Assembly (NCBI GenBank): GCA_004563405.1
Contig: SFTH01000012.1
Coordinates: forward strand, 1-64,000
From: a bacterium
GTDB lineage: Bacteria > Bacillota > Clostridia > Christensenellales > Aristaeellaceae
Reading direction: 5' to 3'
DNA: 64,000 bases
Part shown: one piece after another, positions 36,088 to 45,171 of the stretch
Layout: the number at the start of each line of letters is the position of its first letter
Numbering within the stretch: position 1 is the first letter of the stretch
Made by a program: the position numbers and the translations under genes
Notes under the pieces: model-generated
Databases searched by the model: none
Seen by the model: the letters and a program-made list of their open reading frames with translations, nothing else
What the model was told of the DNA's origin: nothing

Positions 36088-36369
36088 ATGAACGAGATGA
36101 AAAAGGCGGTCGTGAGCGTGCTGGGCAACGATCAGCGCGGCATCATCGCCCGCGTGACGAAGATCCTCTACGAGCACGACGTGAACATCCTCGATATCTC
36201 CCAGACCATCGTCTCCGGCCTGTTCAGCATGATCATGGTCGTGGACATCTCCTCCGAGCACTGCAACTTTGACAGCGTTTCCCAGGAGCTTTCGTCCCTG
36301 GGCGAGCGCCTGGGCCTGCAGATCCGCATCCAGCGAAACGAAATCTTTGATGCGATGCATCACATCTGA
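36088..36369 (+). CDS. ACT-domain protein, UPF0237 family
   Basis: The 93-residue protein is one ACT domain (KKAVVSVLGNDQRGIIARVT, then ILDISQTIVSGLFSMIMVVD), the small-molecule-binding fold of amino-acid regulators. In Firmicutes it is nearly always next to the UPF0210 gene, as here. GTGAGGTG lies before ATG 36088. The role is unknown; it may be a ligand-sensing partner of the next protein. Confidence 0.9.
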   Translation: MNEMKKAVVSVLGNDQRGIIARVTKILYEHDVNILDISQTIVSGLFSMIMVVDISSEHCNFDSVSQELSSLGERLGLQIRIQRNEIFDAMHHI

Positions 36370-36384
36370 CGAGGAGGCGGCAGC

Positions 36385-37737
36385 GTGTTCAATACCCATG
36401 ACATCATGGAGACCCTGAAGATGATCGACCACCAGAAGCTGGACGTGCGCACGATCACCATGGGCATCTCCCTGTTCAACTGCGTCACCGACGATGAAAA
36501 GCTGCTGTGCAGCCGGGTGTACAACCGCATCGCCCGCCAGGCGGAGAATCTGGTGAAGGTGGGGCAGTCCATCGAGCGCGAATTCGGCGTTCCCATCGTC
36601 AACAAGCGCATCTCCGTGACCCCGGCGGCGCTGATCTCCGGCGGCATCAAGCACCCCGAGAAGCTGGCGCTCTCTCTGGACGCGGCGGCCAAGGAGACGG
36701 GCGTGGACTTCATCGGCGGCTACTCCGCGCTGGTGCACAAGGCCATGACCGAGGCCGACGAGCGGCTGATCCGCTCCATCCCGGAGGCGCTCTCCACCAC
36801 CGACGTGGTCTGCTCCTCCATCAACATCGGCTCCACCCGCGCGGGCATCAACATGGACGCCGTTGCGCTGATGGGCCAGATCGTAAAGCAGACCGCCGAG
36901 CGCACCGCCGACCGTGACGGACTGGGCTGCGCCAAGCTGGTGGTGTTCTGCAACGCCGTGGAGGACAATCCCTTCATGGCGGGCGCGTTCCACGGCCCGG
37001 GCGAGGGCGACTGCGCGGTGAGCGTGGGCGTCTCCGGCCCCGGCGTGGTGAAGGTTGCGCTGGAGAAGGTCAAGGGAGCGCCGCTCAATGTGGTGGCCGA
37101 GACCATCAAGCGCACGGCCTTCCAGATCACCCGCGTGGGCCAGCTGGTGGCCATGGAGGCCAGCCGTCGGCTGAACGTGCCCTTCGGCATCGTGGATCTG
37201 TCCCTGGCCCCGACCCCGGCGGTGGGCGACAGCGTGGCGGCGATCCTCGAGGAGATGGGCCTGGAGTGCTGCGGCACCCACGGCACCACCGCGGCGCTGG
37301 CGCTGCTCAACGACGCGGTCAAGAAGGGCGGCGTGATGGCCTCCTCCAACGTGGGCGGCCTGTCCGGTGCGTTCATCCCGGTCAGCGAGGACTGCGGCAT
37401 GATTCACGCGGCGGAAGTGGGCGCGCTGAGCCTGGAGAAGCTCGAAGCCATGACCTGCGTCTGCTCCGTGGGTCTGGACATGATCGCCATCCCCGGCGAC
37501 ACCACGGCGGAGACCATCTCCGCCATCATCGCGGACGAGGCGGCCATCGGCATGGTGAACAACAAGACCACTGCGGTGCGCGTGATTCCCGCGCCGGGCA
37601 CGAAGCCAGGCGATCAGGTGGAGTTCGGCGGCCTGCTGGGCCACGCGCCGGTCATTCCGGTGAACCGCTTCGGCTCCGCGGAGTTCATTCAGCGCGGCGG
37701 CCGCATTCCCGCGCCGCTGCACAGCCTGCGAAATTAA
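36385..37737 (+). CDS. UPF0210 (PFL/DUF711) family protein
   Basis: The 450-residue protein matches UPF0210: [20 protein letters not shown] at the start, [30 protein letters not shown], and a glycine/cysteine-rich end ([35 protein letters not shown]). The fold is related to glycyl-radical-like barrels but no activity is established. GTG 36385 is the start, behind GAGGAGG, 15 bases after the ACT gene. The length is normal. Confidence 0.93.
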   Translation: MFNTHDIMETLKMIDHQKLDVRTITMGISLFNCVTDDEKLLCSRVYNRIARQAENLVKVGQSIEREFGVPIVNKRISVTPAALISGGIKHPEKLALSLDAAAKETGVDFIGGYSALVHKAMTEADERLIRSIPEALSTTDVVCSSINIGSTRAGINMDAVALMGQIVKQTAERTADRDGLGCAKLVVFCNAVEDNPFMAGAFHGPGEGDCAVSVGVSGPGVVKVALEKVKGAPLNVVAETIKRTAFQITRVGQLVAMEASRRLNVPFGIVDLSLAPTPAVGDSVAAILEEMGLECCGTHGTTAALALLNDAVKKGGVMASSNVGGLSGAFIPVSEDCGMIHAAEVGALSLEKLEAMTCVCSVGLDMIAIPGDTTAETISAIIADEAAIGMVNNKTTAVRVIPAPGTKPGDQVEFGGLLGHAPVIPVNRFGSAEFIQRGGRIPAPLHSLRN

Positions 37738-37740
37738 GTA

Positions 37741-37768
37741 TTGAAAAAAACGCAAAATGGGTTATAAT
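37741..37768 (+). promoter_or_regulatory. Promoter of the DUF1858 gene
   Basis: TTGAAA (37741-37746), 16 bases, TATAAT (37763-37768), beginning three bases after the UPF0210 stop. Confidence 0.75.
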
Positions 37769-37801
37769 AGAACCAGAAAATCGAAACGGAGGAAAACCAC
37801 T

Positions 37802-38005
37802 ATGCAGATTACCAAGCAGACCACCATGGGCGAAATGCTCGCCTACGACCGCGGCATCGCCATGGTGCTGATGCAGGCCGGCATGCATTGCATCGGCTGC
37901 CCCTCTTCCATCGGCGAATCCCTCGAGGAAGCCTGTATGGTGCACGGCATCGACAGCGACGAGGTGCTGGCCAACATTCAGAAGTATCTCGACAGCAAGC
38001 AGTAA
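37802..38005 (+). CDS. DUF1858-domain small protein
   Basis: The 67-residue protein is a DUF1858 domain: TTMGEMLAYDRGIAMVLMQAGMHCIGCPSS, with the C-x-x-C pair, then SLEEACMVHGID. The domain is linked to hybrid-cluster and redox proteins and may be a redox switch or metal-binding unit. ATG 37802 has GGAGGAAAA upstream; the frame starting at 37757 overlaps the promoter and is rejected. Confidence 0.88.
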   Translation: MQITKQTTMGEMLAYDRGIAMVLMQAGMHCIGCPSSIGESLEEACMVHGIDSDEVLANIQKYLDSKQ

Positions 38006-38016
38006 TTTTTGTGGAA

Positions 38017-38044
38017 AGCGTCGGCGCGCGCCGGCGCTTTTTTT
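38017..38044 (+). terminator. Intrinsic terminator of the DUF1858 gene
   Basis: AGCG-CGGCG pairs with CGCCG-CGCT and is followed by seven T. Confidence 0.8.
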
Positions 38045-38098
38045 CGGAGAATCGCGCCGGTTCCGGCCGGCGCGGAGAGACAAAGGAGGCGGCCCGTT

Positions 38099-38512
38099 AT
38101 GTGGCTCATGTGCGCAATTCTCTCGGCAGTGTTCGCAGCGCTGACGTCCATACTGGCAAAGATCGGCATCGCCGACGTCAATTCCACCCTGGCGACGGCC
38201 ATCCGCACGGTGGTGGTGCTGGCCATGTCCTGGGGCATGGTGTTTCTCACGAAGGCCCAGGGGGGCATTTCGGAGATCAGCCGCAAGAGCTGGCTGTTTC
38301 TCATCCTCTCCGGCCTGGCCACCGGCGCGTCCTGGCTGTTCTACTATCGCGCGCTCCAGCTGGGCGAGGCCAGCAAGGTGGTTCCCATCGACAAGCTGAG
38401 CATCGTGATCACGCTGGTTCTGGCGTGGACGCTGCTGCGCGAACCCTTCAACTCCAAGTCCCTCATCGGCGCGGCGCTCATCGCGGCGGGCACGCTGGTG
38501 ATGGTGCTGTGA
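38099..38512 (+). CDS. Single-domain EamA-family (DMT) transporter
   Basis: The 137-residue protein has four to five membrane helices and the EamA pattern (WLMCAILSAVFAALTSILAK at the start, RALQLGEASKVVPIDKLSIV, and SLIGAALIAAGTLVMVL at the end). It is one half the size of usual drug/metabolite transporters and must work as a dimer. The substrate is unknown. ATG 38099 lies behind AAAGGAGG; the extension to 38009 crosses the terminator. Its stop overlaps the GNAT start. Confidence 0.85.
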   Translation: MWLMCAILSAVFAALTSILAKIGIADVNSTLATAIRTVVVLAMSWGMVFLTKAQGGISEISRKSWLFLILSGLATGASWLFYYRALQLGEASKVVPIDKLSIVITLVLAWTLLREPFNSKSLIGAALIAAGTLVMVL

Positions 38513-39018
38513 GCGCGATCCCCGTCGGGGAGATCACCCATCGCTACGGGACGCGCCCCTTCACGGAGGATTCCCTTTCGGAATTGCTCGAGCTGTGCCT
38601 CGGAAACCCGCTGTACTACGCCCACCTGGGCGAGGCGGCGACGCTGGACAGCCTGCGCGCGGATCTGACCGCGCTGCCTCCGGGCGTTTCCCTCCGGGAC
38701 AAGTACTTCTTCGGCCTGTACGACGGCGACGCCCTGGTTGCGGCCATCGACCTCATCGACGGCTACCGCGCCCCGGGCGAGGCCTATCTGGGCTGGTTCA
38801 TGCTGGACGCGCGGCTGCAGGGCCGCGGCGAGGGCACGCGCATCGTCCGGGAGCTCGTCGCCTTTCTGCGGTCGCGGGGCTTTCGCACGCTCCGGCTCGC
38901 CCGCGTGAAGGGCAATCCCCAGAGCAAACGCTTCTGGGAAAAGAACGGCTTTGTTCCCAACGGCTTGGTGGTCGAACGGGAGACCCACGCCGTCGTGGAG
39001 ATGGAGCTCGCGCTCTGA
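38509..39018 (+). CDS. GNAT-family N-acetyltransferase
   Basis: The 169-residue protein has the GNAT fold: YLGWFMLDARLQGRGEGTRIVREL contains the acetyl-CoA loop R-x-x-G-x-G/A (QGRGEGT). LRLARVKGNPQSKRFWEKNGF is the usual end motif. GTG 38509 overlaps the EamA stop (GTGA), indicating coupled translation. The substrate is unknown. Confidence 0.8.
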   Translation: MSAIPVGEITHRYGTRPFTEDSLSELLELCLGNPLYYAHLGEAATLDSLRADLTALPPGVSLRDKYFFGLYDGDALVAAIDLIDGYRAPGEAYLGWFMLDARLQGRGEGTRIVRELVAFLRSRGFRTLRLARVKGNPQSKRFWEKNGFVPNGLVVERETHAVVEMELAL

Positions 39019-39420
39019 ACGCCGCAGGACTGAATCCACCAAACCCGCCCGGGCAATCCCCGACGCAAACGGCGCAGGCGGAAGCAGGGACTTTGACGGA
39101 CGGACACAGGCTCCCGCCGCACACCGGAGACGGCCGGAAAGGACCTACGGGGCGTGCTCGTCGCGGGACCCCTTTGGCTTCCGCCGCGCGCGCCGGGGAC
39201 GGCCGGAAACCGTTGGCGCCGCCGCCCGAATCCGCCAAACCCTGGGCATTCTGCCCGGACGGCTCGCACGGCCGCCCGGTTTTTTGCGCAGAGGCGGATT
39301 CTTTTTCCCCTCTGTTCCAACAAATATCCTGATTTTGCCGCACAAAATGGAGGAATTTCCATTCGACGCATGGAAATGATAAAAGTTGAACCATTCGTAC
39401 AGAAGGAGCGCTCTTCCAAG
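39019..39420. other. Intergenic region with direct repeats, a terminator and a palindrome
   Basis: No gene is supported. Two imperfect copies of CCGG(A/G)GACGGCCGGAAA start at 39124 and 39193 (69 bases apart). A stem with CCGG ends and TTTTTT near 39289 can terminate the GNAT unit. ATTTCCAT (39355-39362) and ATGGAAAT (39370-39377) form an inverted repeat about 45 bases before the glycosyltransferase gene and could be an operator. Confidence 0.5.
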
Positions 39421-42400
39421 ATGAAACGCCTTTTTTGCATATTGCTCGCGCTGTCGGCCCTGCTCTGCGCCTCCGCCTGGGCGGAGGAGGGGGAAAACCT
39501 GGTGGTCAACGGCGATTTCTCCCAGCTGGACGCCCAGGGCCTGCCCGTAGGCTGGAGCCGGGAGATGTGGTTTACCGACGAGGGCGTCAGCAAGCTCTAC
39601 GCCGATTCCGACGGCTACGAGGGCAGCTGCGCCGCCGTGGTGAACGCCGATCCCAACGACGCGCGCTTTGTCCAGACCCTGCGGGTGGAGCCGGACAGCC
39701 TGTACCGCTTCTCCTGCATGGTGCGCGCCGAGGGCTGCGGCGACGCGGCCTACGGCGCGACCCTGTCCTTTGAGGACACCTTCAGCTACTCCGAATCCGT
39801 GCTGGACACGGCGGGGGAGTGGCGCAGGCTCACCGTCTACGGCCGCACCGGCGCTGAGCAGACTGAGGTCACGCTGATGCTGCGCATCGGCGGCTACGGC
39901 GCGGAGAACAGCGGCCGGGCGTGGTTTGACGACGTGGAGGCCGTGAAGCAGGACGCCGTGCCCGAGGGCGCGACCGTGCTCTCCCTGGAGCCGGTCAGCT
40001 CCTCCGGCGGCTCCTCCTCCGCCGCGGCGCAGGAGGAAGAAGGCGCGCCCAAGCGCAACACGCAGGCCTACCTGCTGCTGCTCGCGCTCTACGGCGTGCT
40101 GATTCTCGCCGTGGCGCGGCGCTCGAAGCGCATCGAGGGCGCGCGCATCTCCGCGGGCGCGCTGCTGGCTGCCGGGCTGGGCGCGGCGCTCCTGCTGCGG
40201 CTGGTGCTGGCCGTCTGCGTGCGGGGCTACAACACGGACATCAACTGCTTCTCCGCCTGGTCGGAGCGCATCTACAGCCTCGGCCCCGGTAACTTCTACG
40301 CCGAGGACTACTTCTGCGACTATCCCCCGGGATACATGCTGCTGTTGTGGCTGCCCGCGGCGCTGCGCGACCTGCTGGGACTTTCGGTGCAGGGCCCGGG
40401 GCATCTGCTGCTGCTCAAGCTGCTGCCCATCCTCTGCGATCTGCTGGGCGCGTGCCTGATCTGGCGCGTGGCCCGTCGACGGAACGTCCCGGAGCGCATC
40501 GCGGCGGCGCTGGCGCTGTTCTACGCCCTCAACCCCGCGGCGGTCATCGACTCCGCCGCCTGGGGACAGATCGACTCCGTGTTCACGCTGCTGGTCGCCC
40601 TGTGCGCGCTGGAGGCCATTGACGAAAAGTACCTTTCCTCCCTCGTCGCCTTCGCGGCGGCCATGCTCATCAAGCCCCAGGCCATGCTCTTCGCGCCGCT
40701 GGGCCTGATCTACATCGTCGCCCGCCTGATCCGCGGCCGCGACGGCAAAAAGCTGCGCGACTTCCTGCTGGGCCTGGCGGCGGCGCTGGCGCTGCTCTAT
40801 GCGACCGCGCTCCTCTTCTTCGCCGGCGGCGCGGACAGCTTCATCGCCGCGCTCACGCAGCCGGTTGCAAAGCTCGTCGCCCTCTACGGCGAGACCCTGG
40901 GCAGCTATTCCTACCTCACCATCAACGCCCTGAACCTCTACACCCTGCTGGGCTTCAACTGGGTGTCCACCGCCGCCCAACCCCTGTGGACGATCTTCGC
41001 CTGGTGCATGTTCGCCGCGGCCTACCTCTTCGCGGGCTACCTGTGCGTGGGCTCCAGGCGCAGCCATTCCCTGCTGCTCTCCGGCGGCGCGCTGATCGCG
41101 CTGATCTACGCCTTCGGGCCGAAGATTCACGAGCGCTACATCTTTCCGGCGCTGCTGCTGCTGACCCTGGCCTACGCCTGCGACCGGGACCGCCGCGTGC
41201 TCCTCTCCCTCACGGTGATGATTGCCGTGGCGGCCATGAATGAGCTGCTGGTGCTCCAGGGCGGCATGGGCACGGGCAACTACGGCCACCTGCAATCCTC
41301 GGAGCAGTGGCTCAACGCCATGCTCTCCCTCACGAACGTGCTCAACGCCCTGTATCTGGCCTGGGTGTCCCTGGACGTTTGCATCCTGGGTCATGTGCAT
41401 GCGCTGAAGCCCGGCGCGGAAGATACGCCCGGCGCGCCGGAAGCGGCGGAAGCGCGCCGCGATCACCGGCTGCACCTCAAGCGCCGGGACTACCTGCTGA
41501 TGGCCGCGGTCACCGCCCTCTACGCCGCCGTCGCCTTCGTCAACCTGGGCTCGACCCAGGCCCCCCAGACCGACTGGGTCTCCAGCCAGTCCGGGGAGAA
41601 CATCGTCTTTGACCTGGGCGATGTGCACACCTTCCGCATGACCTACTACGGCGGCATCTGCAACTCCACCTTCACCGTGGAGCTCTCCAACGACGGCGAG
41701 GTGTGGACGCAGCCCTGCCGCGCCCAGTACGACCAGGGCGAAATCTTTCGCTGGCTGTGGTATGTTCCCCGGGACGAGAGCGGCAACGTGCTCTACGGGC
41801 AGACCGTCGATCCCGGCGGCGGCAGCGCCTACGTCACCTATGCCACGAACGACAACGCCTATCCCCTCCAGACCGCCCGCTATGTGCGCATCACGGCGCT
41901 GAGCGCGGGCCTGCGCCTCTCGGAGGTTGGCTTCTGGGGCGAGGACGGCGCGCTGCTGGACGTGGAGATCGCCGCCCGGGAGGGCGAGTATCCCGACTAC
42001 GCCGTGGATCCGGCGCTGCTGACCGACGAGCAAAACTGCGTTGTGGAGACCCCCAGCTACTACAACGGCACCTACTTCGACGAGATCTACCACGCCCGCA
42101 CGGCCTACGAGCTGGTGCACGGGCTCTCCATCTACGAATGGACGCATCCCCCGCTGGGTAAGGTGCTCATGAGCCTGGGCGTGCGCATCTTCGGCATGAC
42201 GCCCTTCGGCTGGCGCTTCATGGGCGCGCTGGTGGGCGTAATGATGCTGCCGCTGATGTACCTGCTGGCCATGCAGCTCACCAAATCCACAAAGCTCTCT
42301 GCGATCGCCATGTGCCTGCTGGCGCTGGACAGCATGCACTTCACCCAGACCCGCATCGCCACCATCGACTCCTACGCAGTGTTCTGGATCCTGCTGATGT

Positions 42401-43305
42401 ACTTCTTCATGATCCGCGCGGTGCAGATGGACTGGCGGCAGGTCTCCCTGGGGCGCTTCCTCGTCCCGCTGGGCCTGTGCGGCGTGACCATGGGCGTGGC
42501 CATCGCCACCAAGTGGATCGGCGCATACGCGGCGGTGGGCCTGGCGGTGCTGCTGTTCTGGAAGCTGATCTCTGAAATCGCGCGGGGCGGCGCACTCCGG
42601 CGGGAGGCCGTGCGGCGCAGCCTGTGGACGGTGGCCTTCTGCCTGCTGTTCTTCGTGCTGATCCCGCTGCTGATCTACTACTTCTCCTACACGGGCCAGC
42701 TCAAATACGAGGGCGTGAACGGCTTCGGGGACATGTTCAGCATGGAGCGGGTCAGGCGCGTGATCGAGCTTCAGGAGAGCATGCTCAACTACCACGCCGG
42801 TCTGGGCGGCGACACCCACTACTTCCGCTCGCCCTGGTATCAGTGGCCGGTGATCTGGTGGCCCATGTGGTACTACTCCGGCACGCCGTACCTCTCCGCG
42901 GGCACGATCTCCTCGATCTCCTGCATGGGCAATCCCGCCGTGTGGTGGACGGGCCTGGTTGCGCTCCTCTTCATCCTGATCGCCTCCGCCTGGCGGCGGC
43001 GCGCGCCGAAGAGCTGGCTGATCGTGCTAATCGGCTTCGCCAGCCAGTTCCTGCCCTGGGTGCTGGTGCCCCGCTCCACCTTCATCTACCACTATTTCGC
43101 CAGCGTGCCCTTCATCATCCTCTGCACGGTGCTGATGCTGGACGAGCTGCGCAAGCGCAGCGAGAAGGGCTTCAGGTGGATCGCCTGCGGCCTGCTCGCC
43201 CTGTCGCTGATCCTCTTTGTGGCATTCTATCCGCTGGAGTCCGGCCTGCCCGTCTCCCGGAATTATGCGCAATACCTGAGATGGTTCAAGTGGTATAACT
43301 TCTGA
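39421..43305 (+). CDS. Giant membrane protein with two GT-C glycosyltransferase modules (C-terminal PMT/GT39 type)
   Basis: The 1294-residue protein starts with a signal peptide (MKRLFCILLALSALLCASAWA). A CBM-like beta domain follows (VVNGDFSQ to WFDDVEAVK, residues about 28-175). The first GT-C module spans about 215-660, with the loop YAEDYFCDYPPGYMLLLW and later FGPKIHERYIFPALLL. A discoidin-like beta domain occupies about 700-845 (TFRMTYYGG, YVRITALSAGLRLSEVGFW). A GT39 protein-mannosyltransferase module follows (about 870-1294), with FDEIYHARTAYEL (catalytic Asp-Glu), YEWTHPPLGK and TRIATIDSYAVFW. It probably uses lipid-phosphate sugars outside the membrane to glycosylate protein or wall polymers. 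AAGGAG lies before ATG 39421. Single-chain fusion of two such modules is unusual. Confidence 0.85.
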   Translation: MKRLFCILLALSALLCASAWAEEGENLVVNGDFSQLDAQGLPVGWSREMWFTDEGVSKLYADSDGYEGSCAAVVNADPNDARFVQTLRVEPDSLYRFSCMVRAEGCGDAAYGATLSFEDTFSYSESVLDTAGEWRRLTVYGRTGAEQTEVTLMLRIGGYGAENSGRAWFDDVEAVKQDAVPEGATVLSLEPVSSSGGSSSAAAQEEEGAPKRNTQAYLLLLALYGVLILAVARRSKRIEGARISAGALLAAGLGAALLLRLVLAVCVRGYNTDINCFSAWSERIYSLGPGNFYAEDYFCDYPPGYMLLLWLPAALRDLLGLSVQGPGHLLLLKLLPILCDLLGACLIWRVARRRNVPERIAAALALFYALNPAAVIDSAAWGQIDSVFTLLVALCALEAIDEKYLSSLVAFAAAMLIKPQAMLFAPLGLIYIVARLIRGRDGKKLRDFLLGLAAALALLYATALLFFAGGADSFIAALTQPVAKLVALYGETLGSYSYLTINALNLYTLLGFNWVSTAAQPLWTIFAWCMFAAAYLFAGYLCVGSRRSHSLLLSGGALIALIYAFGPKIHERYIFPALLLLTLAYACDRDRRVLLSLTVMIAVAAMNELLVLQGGMGTGNYGHLQSSEQWLNAMLSLTNVLNALYLAWVSLDVCILGHVHALKPGAEDTPGAPEAAEARRDHRLHLKRRDYLLMAAVTALYAAVAFVNLGSTQAPQTDWVSSQSGENIVFDLGDVHTFRMTYYGGICNSTFTVELSNDGEVWTQPCRAQYDQGEIFRWLWYVPRDESGNVLYGQTVDPGGGSAYVTYATNDNAYPLQTARYVRITALSAGLRLSEVGFWGEDGALLDVEIAAREGEYPDYAVDPALLTDEQNCVVETPSYYNGTYFDEIYHARTAYELVHGLSIYEWTHPPLGKVLMSLGVRIFGMTPFGWRFMGALVGVMMLPLMYLLAMQLTKSTKLSAIAMCLLALDSMHFTQTRIATIDSYAVFWILLMYFFMIRAVQMDWRQVSLGRFLVPLGLCGVTMGVAIATKWIGAYAAVGLAVLLFWKLISEIARGGALRREAVRRSLWTVAFCLLFFVLIPLLIYYFSYTGQLKYEGVNGFGDMFSMERVRRVIELQESMLNYHAGLGGDTHYFRSPWYQWPVIWWPMWYYSGTPYLSAGTISSISCMGNPAVWWTGLVALLFILIASAWRRRAPKSWLIVLIGFASQFLPWVLVPRSTFIYHYFASVPFIILCTVLMLDELRKRSEKGFRWIACGLLALSLILFVAFYPLESGLPVSRNYAQYLRWFKWYNF

Positions 43306-43311
43306 ATCCCC

Positions 43312-43345
43312 ACGCCGGACGGCCCCGCGCCGTCCGGCGTGTTGC
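43312..43345 (+). terminator. Terminator of the glycosyltransferase gene
   Basis: CGCCGGACGGC pairs with GCCGTCCGGCG around five bases, followed by TGTTG. The T run is weak. Confidence 0.65.
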
Positions 43346-43484
43346 GCCCGCGGCGGCAATCTTTCTTCCATTATAAGTGTGCCGCCGTTCTCCAGTTGCA
43401 CGGGCGGTGCGGCCTCCTCCGCCCACAGTCCTGTCGCCCGGGCGGCAGTCGCGGCCCTTTTTCCATCGTTCTGCGCATTTCATA

Positions 43485-43513
43485 TTGTCTTTTCAGGGAT
43501 TCTATGTTATAGT
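43485..43513 (+). promoter_or_regulatory. Promoter of comM-dprA
   Basis: TTGTCT (43485-43490), 17 bases, TATAGT (43508-43513), 52 bases before the comM start. Confidence 0.6.
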
Positions 43514-43564
43514 TCAGAATGACTTATTGTTTCACCCATCCAGCACAACAGGGAGGCGAGCGCC

Positions 43565-45100
43565 GTGCTTGCGAGCATACTCAGCTGTGGCCTGACCGGC
43601 ATCGACGGCTTTTCCGTGACGGCGGAGATCAACCTTGCGACGGGCATGCCCATGTTTGAAATCGTCGGCCTGCCGGACGCATCGGTGAAGGAGGCCCGGG
43701 AGCGGGTGCGCGCCGCGCTGAAGAACAGCGGCTTCGCCTTCCCCAACGGCCGCATCACCGTAAACCTCGCCCCTGCGGACCTGAAGAAGGAGGGCCCCGC
43801 CTACGACCTGCCCATCGCCCTGGGCCTGCTGGCCTGCGCGGGCAGCCTGGACCCCGAGCGCCTGCGGGACGTGTGCATCCTGGGCGAGCTCTCGCTGGAC
43901 GGCAGCGTGCGGGGCGTGCGCGGCGCGCTGCCCATGGTCATCTCCGCCCGCAGCCGGGGCGTGAAGGCCGTGATGGTGCCCGCGGACAACCTGCCGGAGC
44001 TGCGCTGCATCGAGGGCATCGACATCCTCGGCGCGGATTCCCTGCTCTCCGCCGCGCGGCACTTCCGCGGCGAGGAGGCCATCCTCCCGCTGATTCCCGT
44101 GGGCTACGAGGCGCTGCTGGAAAAGCGCGCCTTCGTCACGGATTTTTCCCACGTCAAGGGTCAGAGGAGCGCCAAGCGCGCGCTGGAGATCGCCGCCGCG
44201 GGCGGCCACAACGTGCTGATGATCGGCCCGCCCGGCTCGGGCAAGACCCTGCTGGCCCGCTGCATGCCCACCATCCTGCCGGACATGACCTTCGACGAGG
44301 CGCTGGAGACCACCCGCATCCACTCCGTGGCGGGTACGGTGCCGCCCAGTGGCCTGCTGATTGAGCGCCCCTTCCGCTCGCCCCACCACACGGCCTCCCA
44401 CGCCTCGCTGGTGGGCGGCGGCACGAACGCCCTGCCCGGCGAAATCTCCAAGGCCCACAACGGCGTGCTGTTTCTGGACGAGCTGCCGGAGTATCGGCGG
44501 GACGTGCTGGAGGCCCTGCGCCAGCCCCTGGAGGACGGCTTCGTGACCATCACCCGGGTCAGCGCCCAGGCCACCTACCCCGCCGACTTCGTGCTGGTGT
44601 GCTCCATGAACCCCTGCCCCTGCGGAAACCTGGGCAGCCGCACCCGGCCCTGCCGCTGCACGCCCACGGAGATCCGCCGCTATTTGAACCGCATCTCCGG
44701 CCCGCTGCTGGACCGCATTGACATGCACATCGAGGTGGAGTCCATTCCCGCCGAGCGCCTCTCCCAGGACGCGCCGGAGGAGTCCTCCGCCGAGGTGCGC
44801 CGCCGGGTGGAGGCGGCCCGAGCGGTGCAGCGCGCGCGCTACGCCGGCGACCCGGCGGGCATCCGCATCAACGCCCAGCTCAGCGCCCGGAACCTGAACG
44901 CCGCCTGCCCCATGACGGCCGACGCGAAGGAGCTGCTGCTGCTCTCCTGCGAGCGGCTGCGCCTGTCCAACCGCGCCTACACCCGCATCCTGAAGGTCGC
45001 CCGCACCATCGCCGACCTGGAGGGCGCGGAGGAGATCACCGCCGGGCACATCTCCGAATCCGTGCAGTACCGCACGCTGGATCGGAAGTACTGGGGATAG
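43565..45100 (+). CDS. comM: YifB/ComM-family AAA+ ATPase (Mg chelatase-like)
   Basis: The 511-residue protein has an N-terminal Lon-like domain (SVTAEINLATGMPMFEIVGL, PADLKKEGPAYDLPIALGL). The AAA+ core has Walker A GPPGSGKTLLARCM, Walker B VLFLDELPE and SMNPCPCG (zinc/sensor area). ComM drives branch migration during natural transformation. GTG 43565 is behind GGGAGGCGAG. It is followed by dprA, another transformation gene, which supports the role; no other com genes are in view. Confidence 0.93.
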   Translation: MLASILSCGLTGIDGFSVTAEINLATGMPMFEIVGLPDASVKEARERVRAALKNSGFAFPNGRITVNLAPADLKKEGPAYDLPIALGLLACAGSLDPERLRDVCILGELSLDGSVRGVRGALPMVISARSRGVKAVMVPADNLPELRCIEGIDILGADSLLSAARHFRGEEAILPLIPVGYEALLEKRAFVTDFSHVKGQRSAKRALEIAAAGGHNVLMIGPPGSGKTLLARCMPTILPDMTFDEALETTRIHSVAGTVPPSGLLIERPFRSPHHTASHASLVGGGTNALPGEISKAHNGVLFLDELPEYRRDVLEALRQPLEDGFVTITRVSAQATYPADFVLVCSMNPCPCGNLGSRTRPCRCTPTEIRRYLNRISGPLLDRIDMHIEVESIPAERLSQDAPEESSAEVRRRVEAARAVQRARYAGDPAGIRINAQLSARNLNAACPMTADAKELLLLSCERLRLSNRAYTRILKVARTIADLEGAEEITAGHISESVQYRTLDRKYWG

Positions 45101-45171
45101 AACGCGCGCCGTGACCGGGGCGGCGCAACGCGCACACGCCCGGCCCCGCGCCGGAAATTGAGGAAACACGC

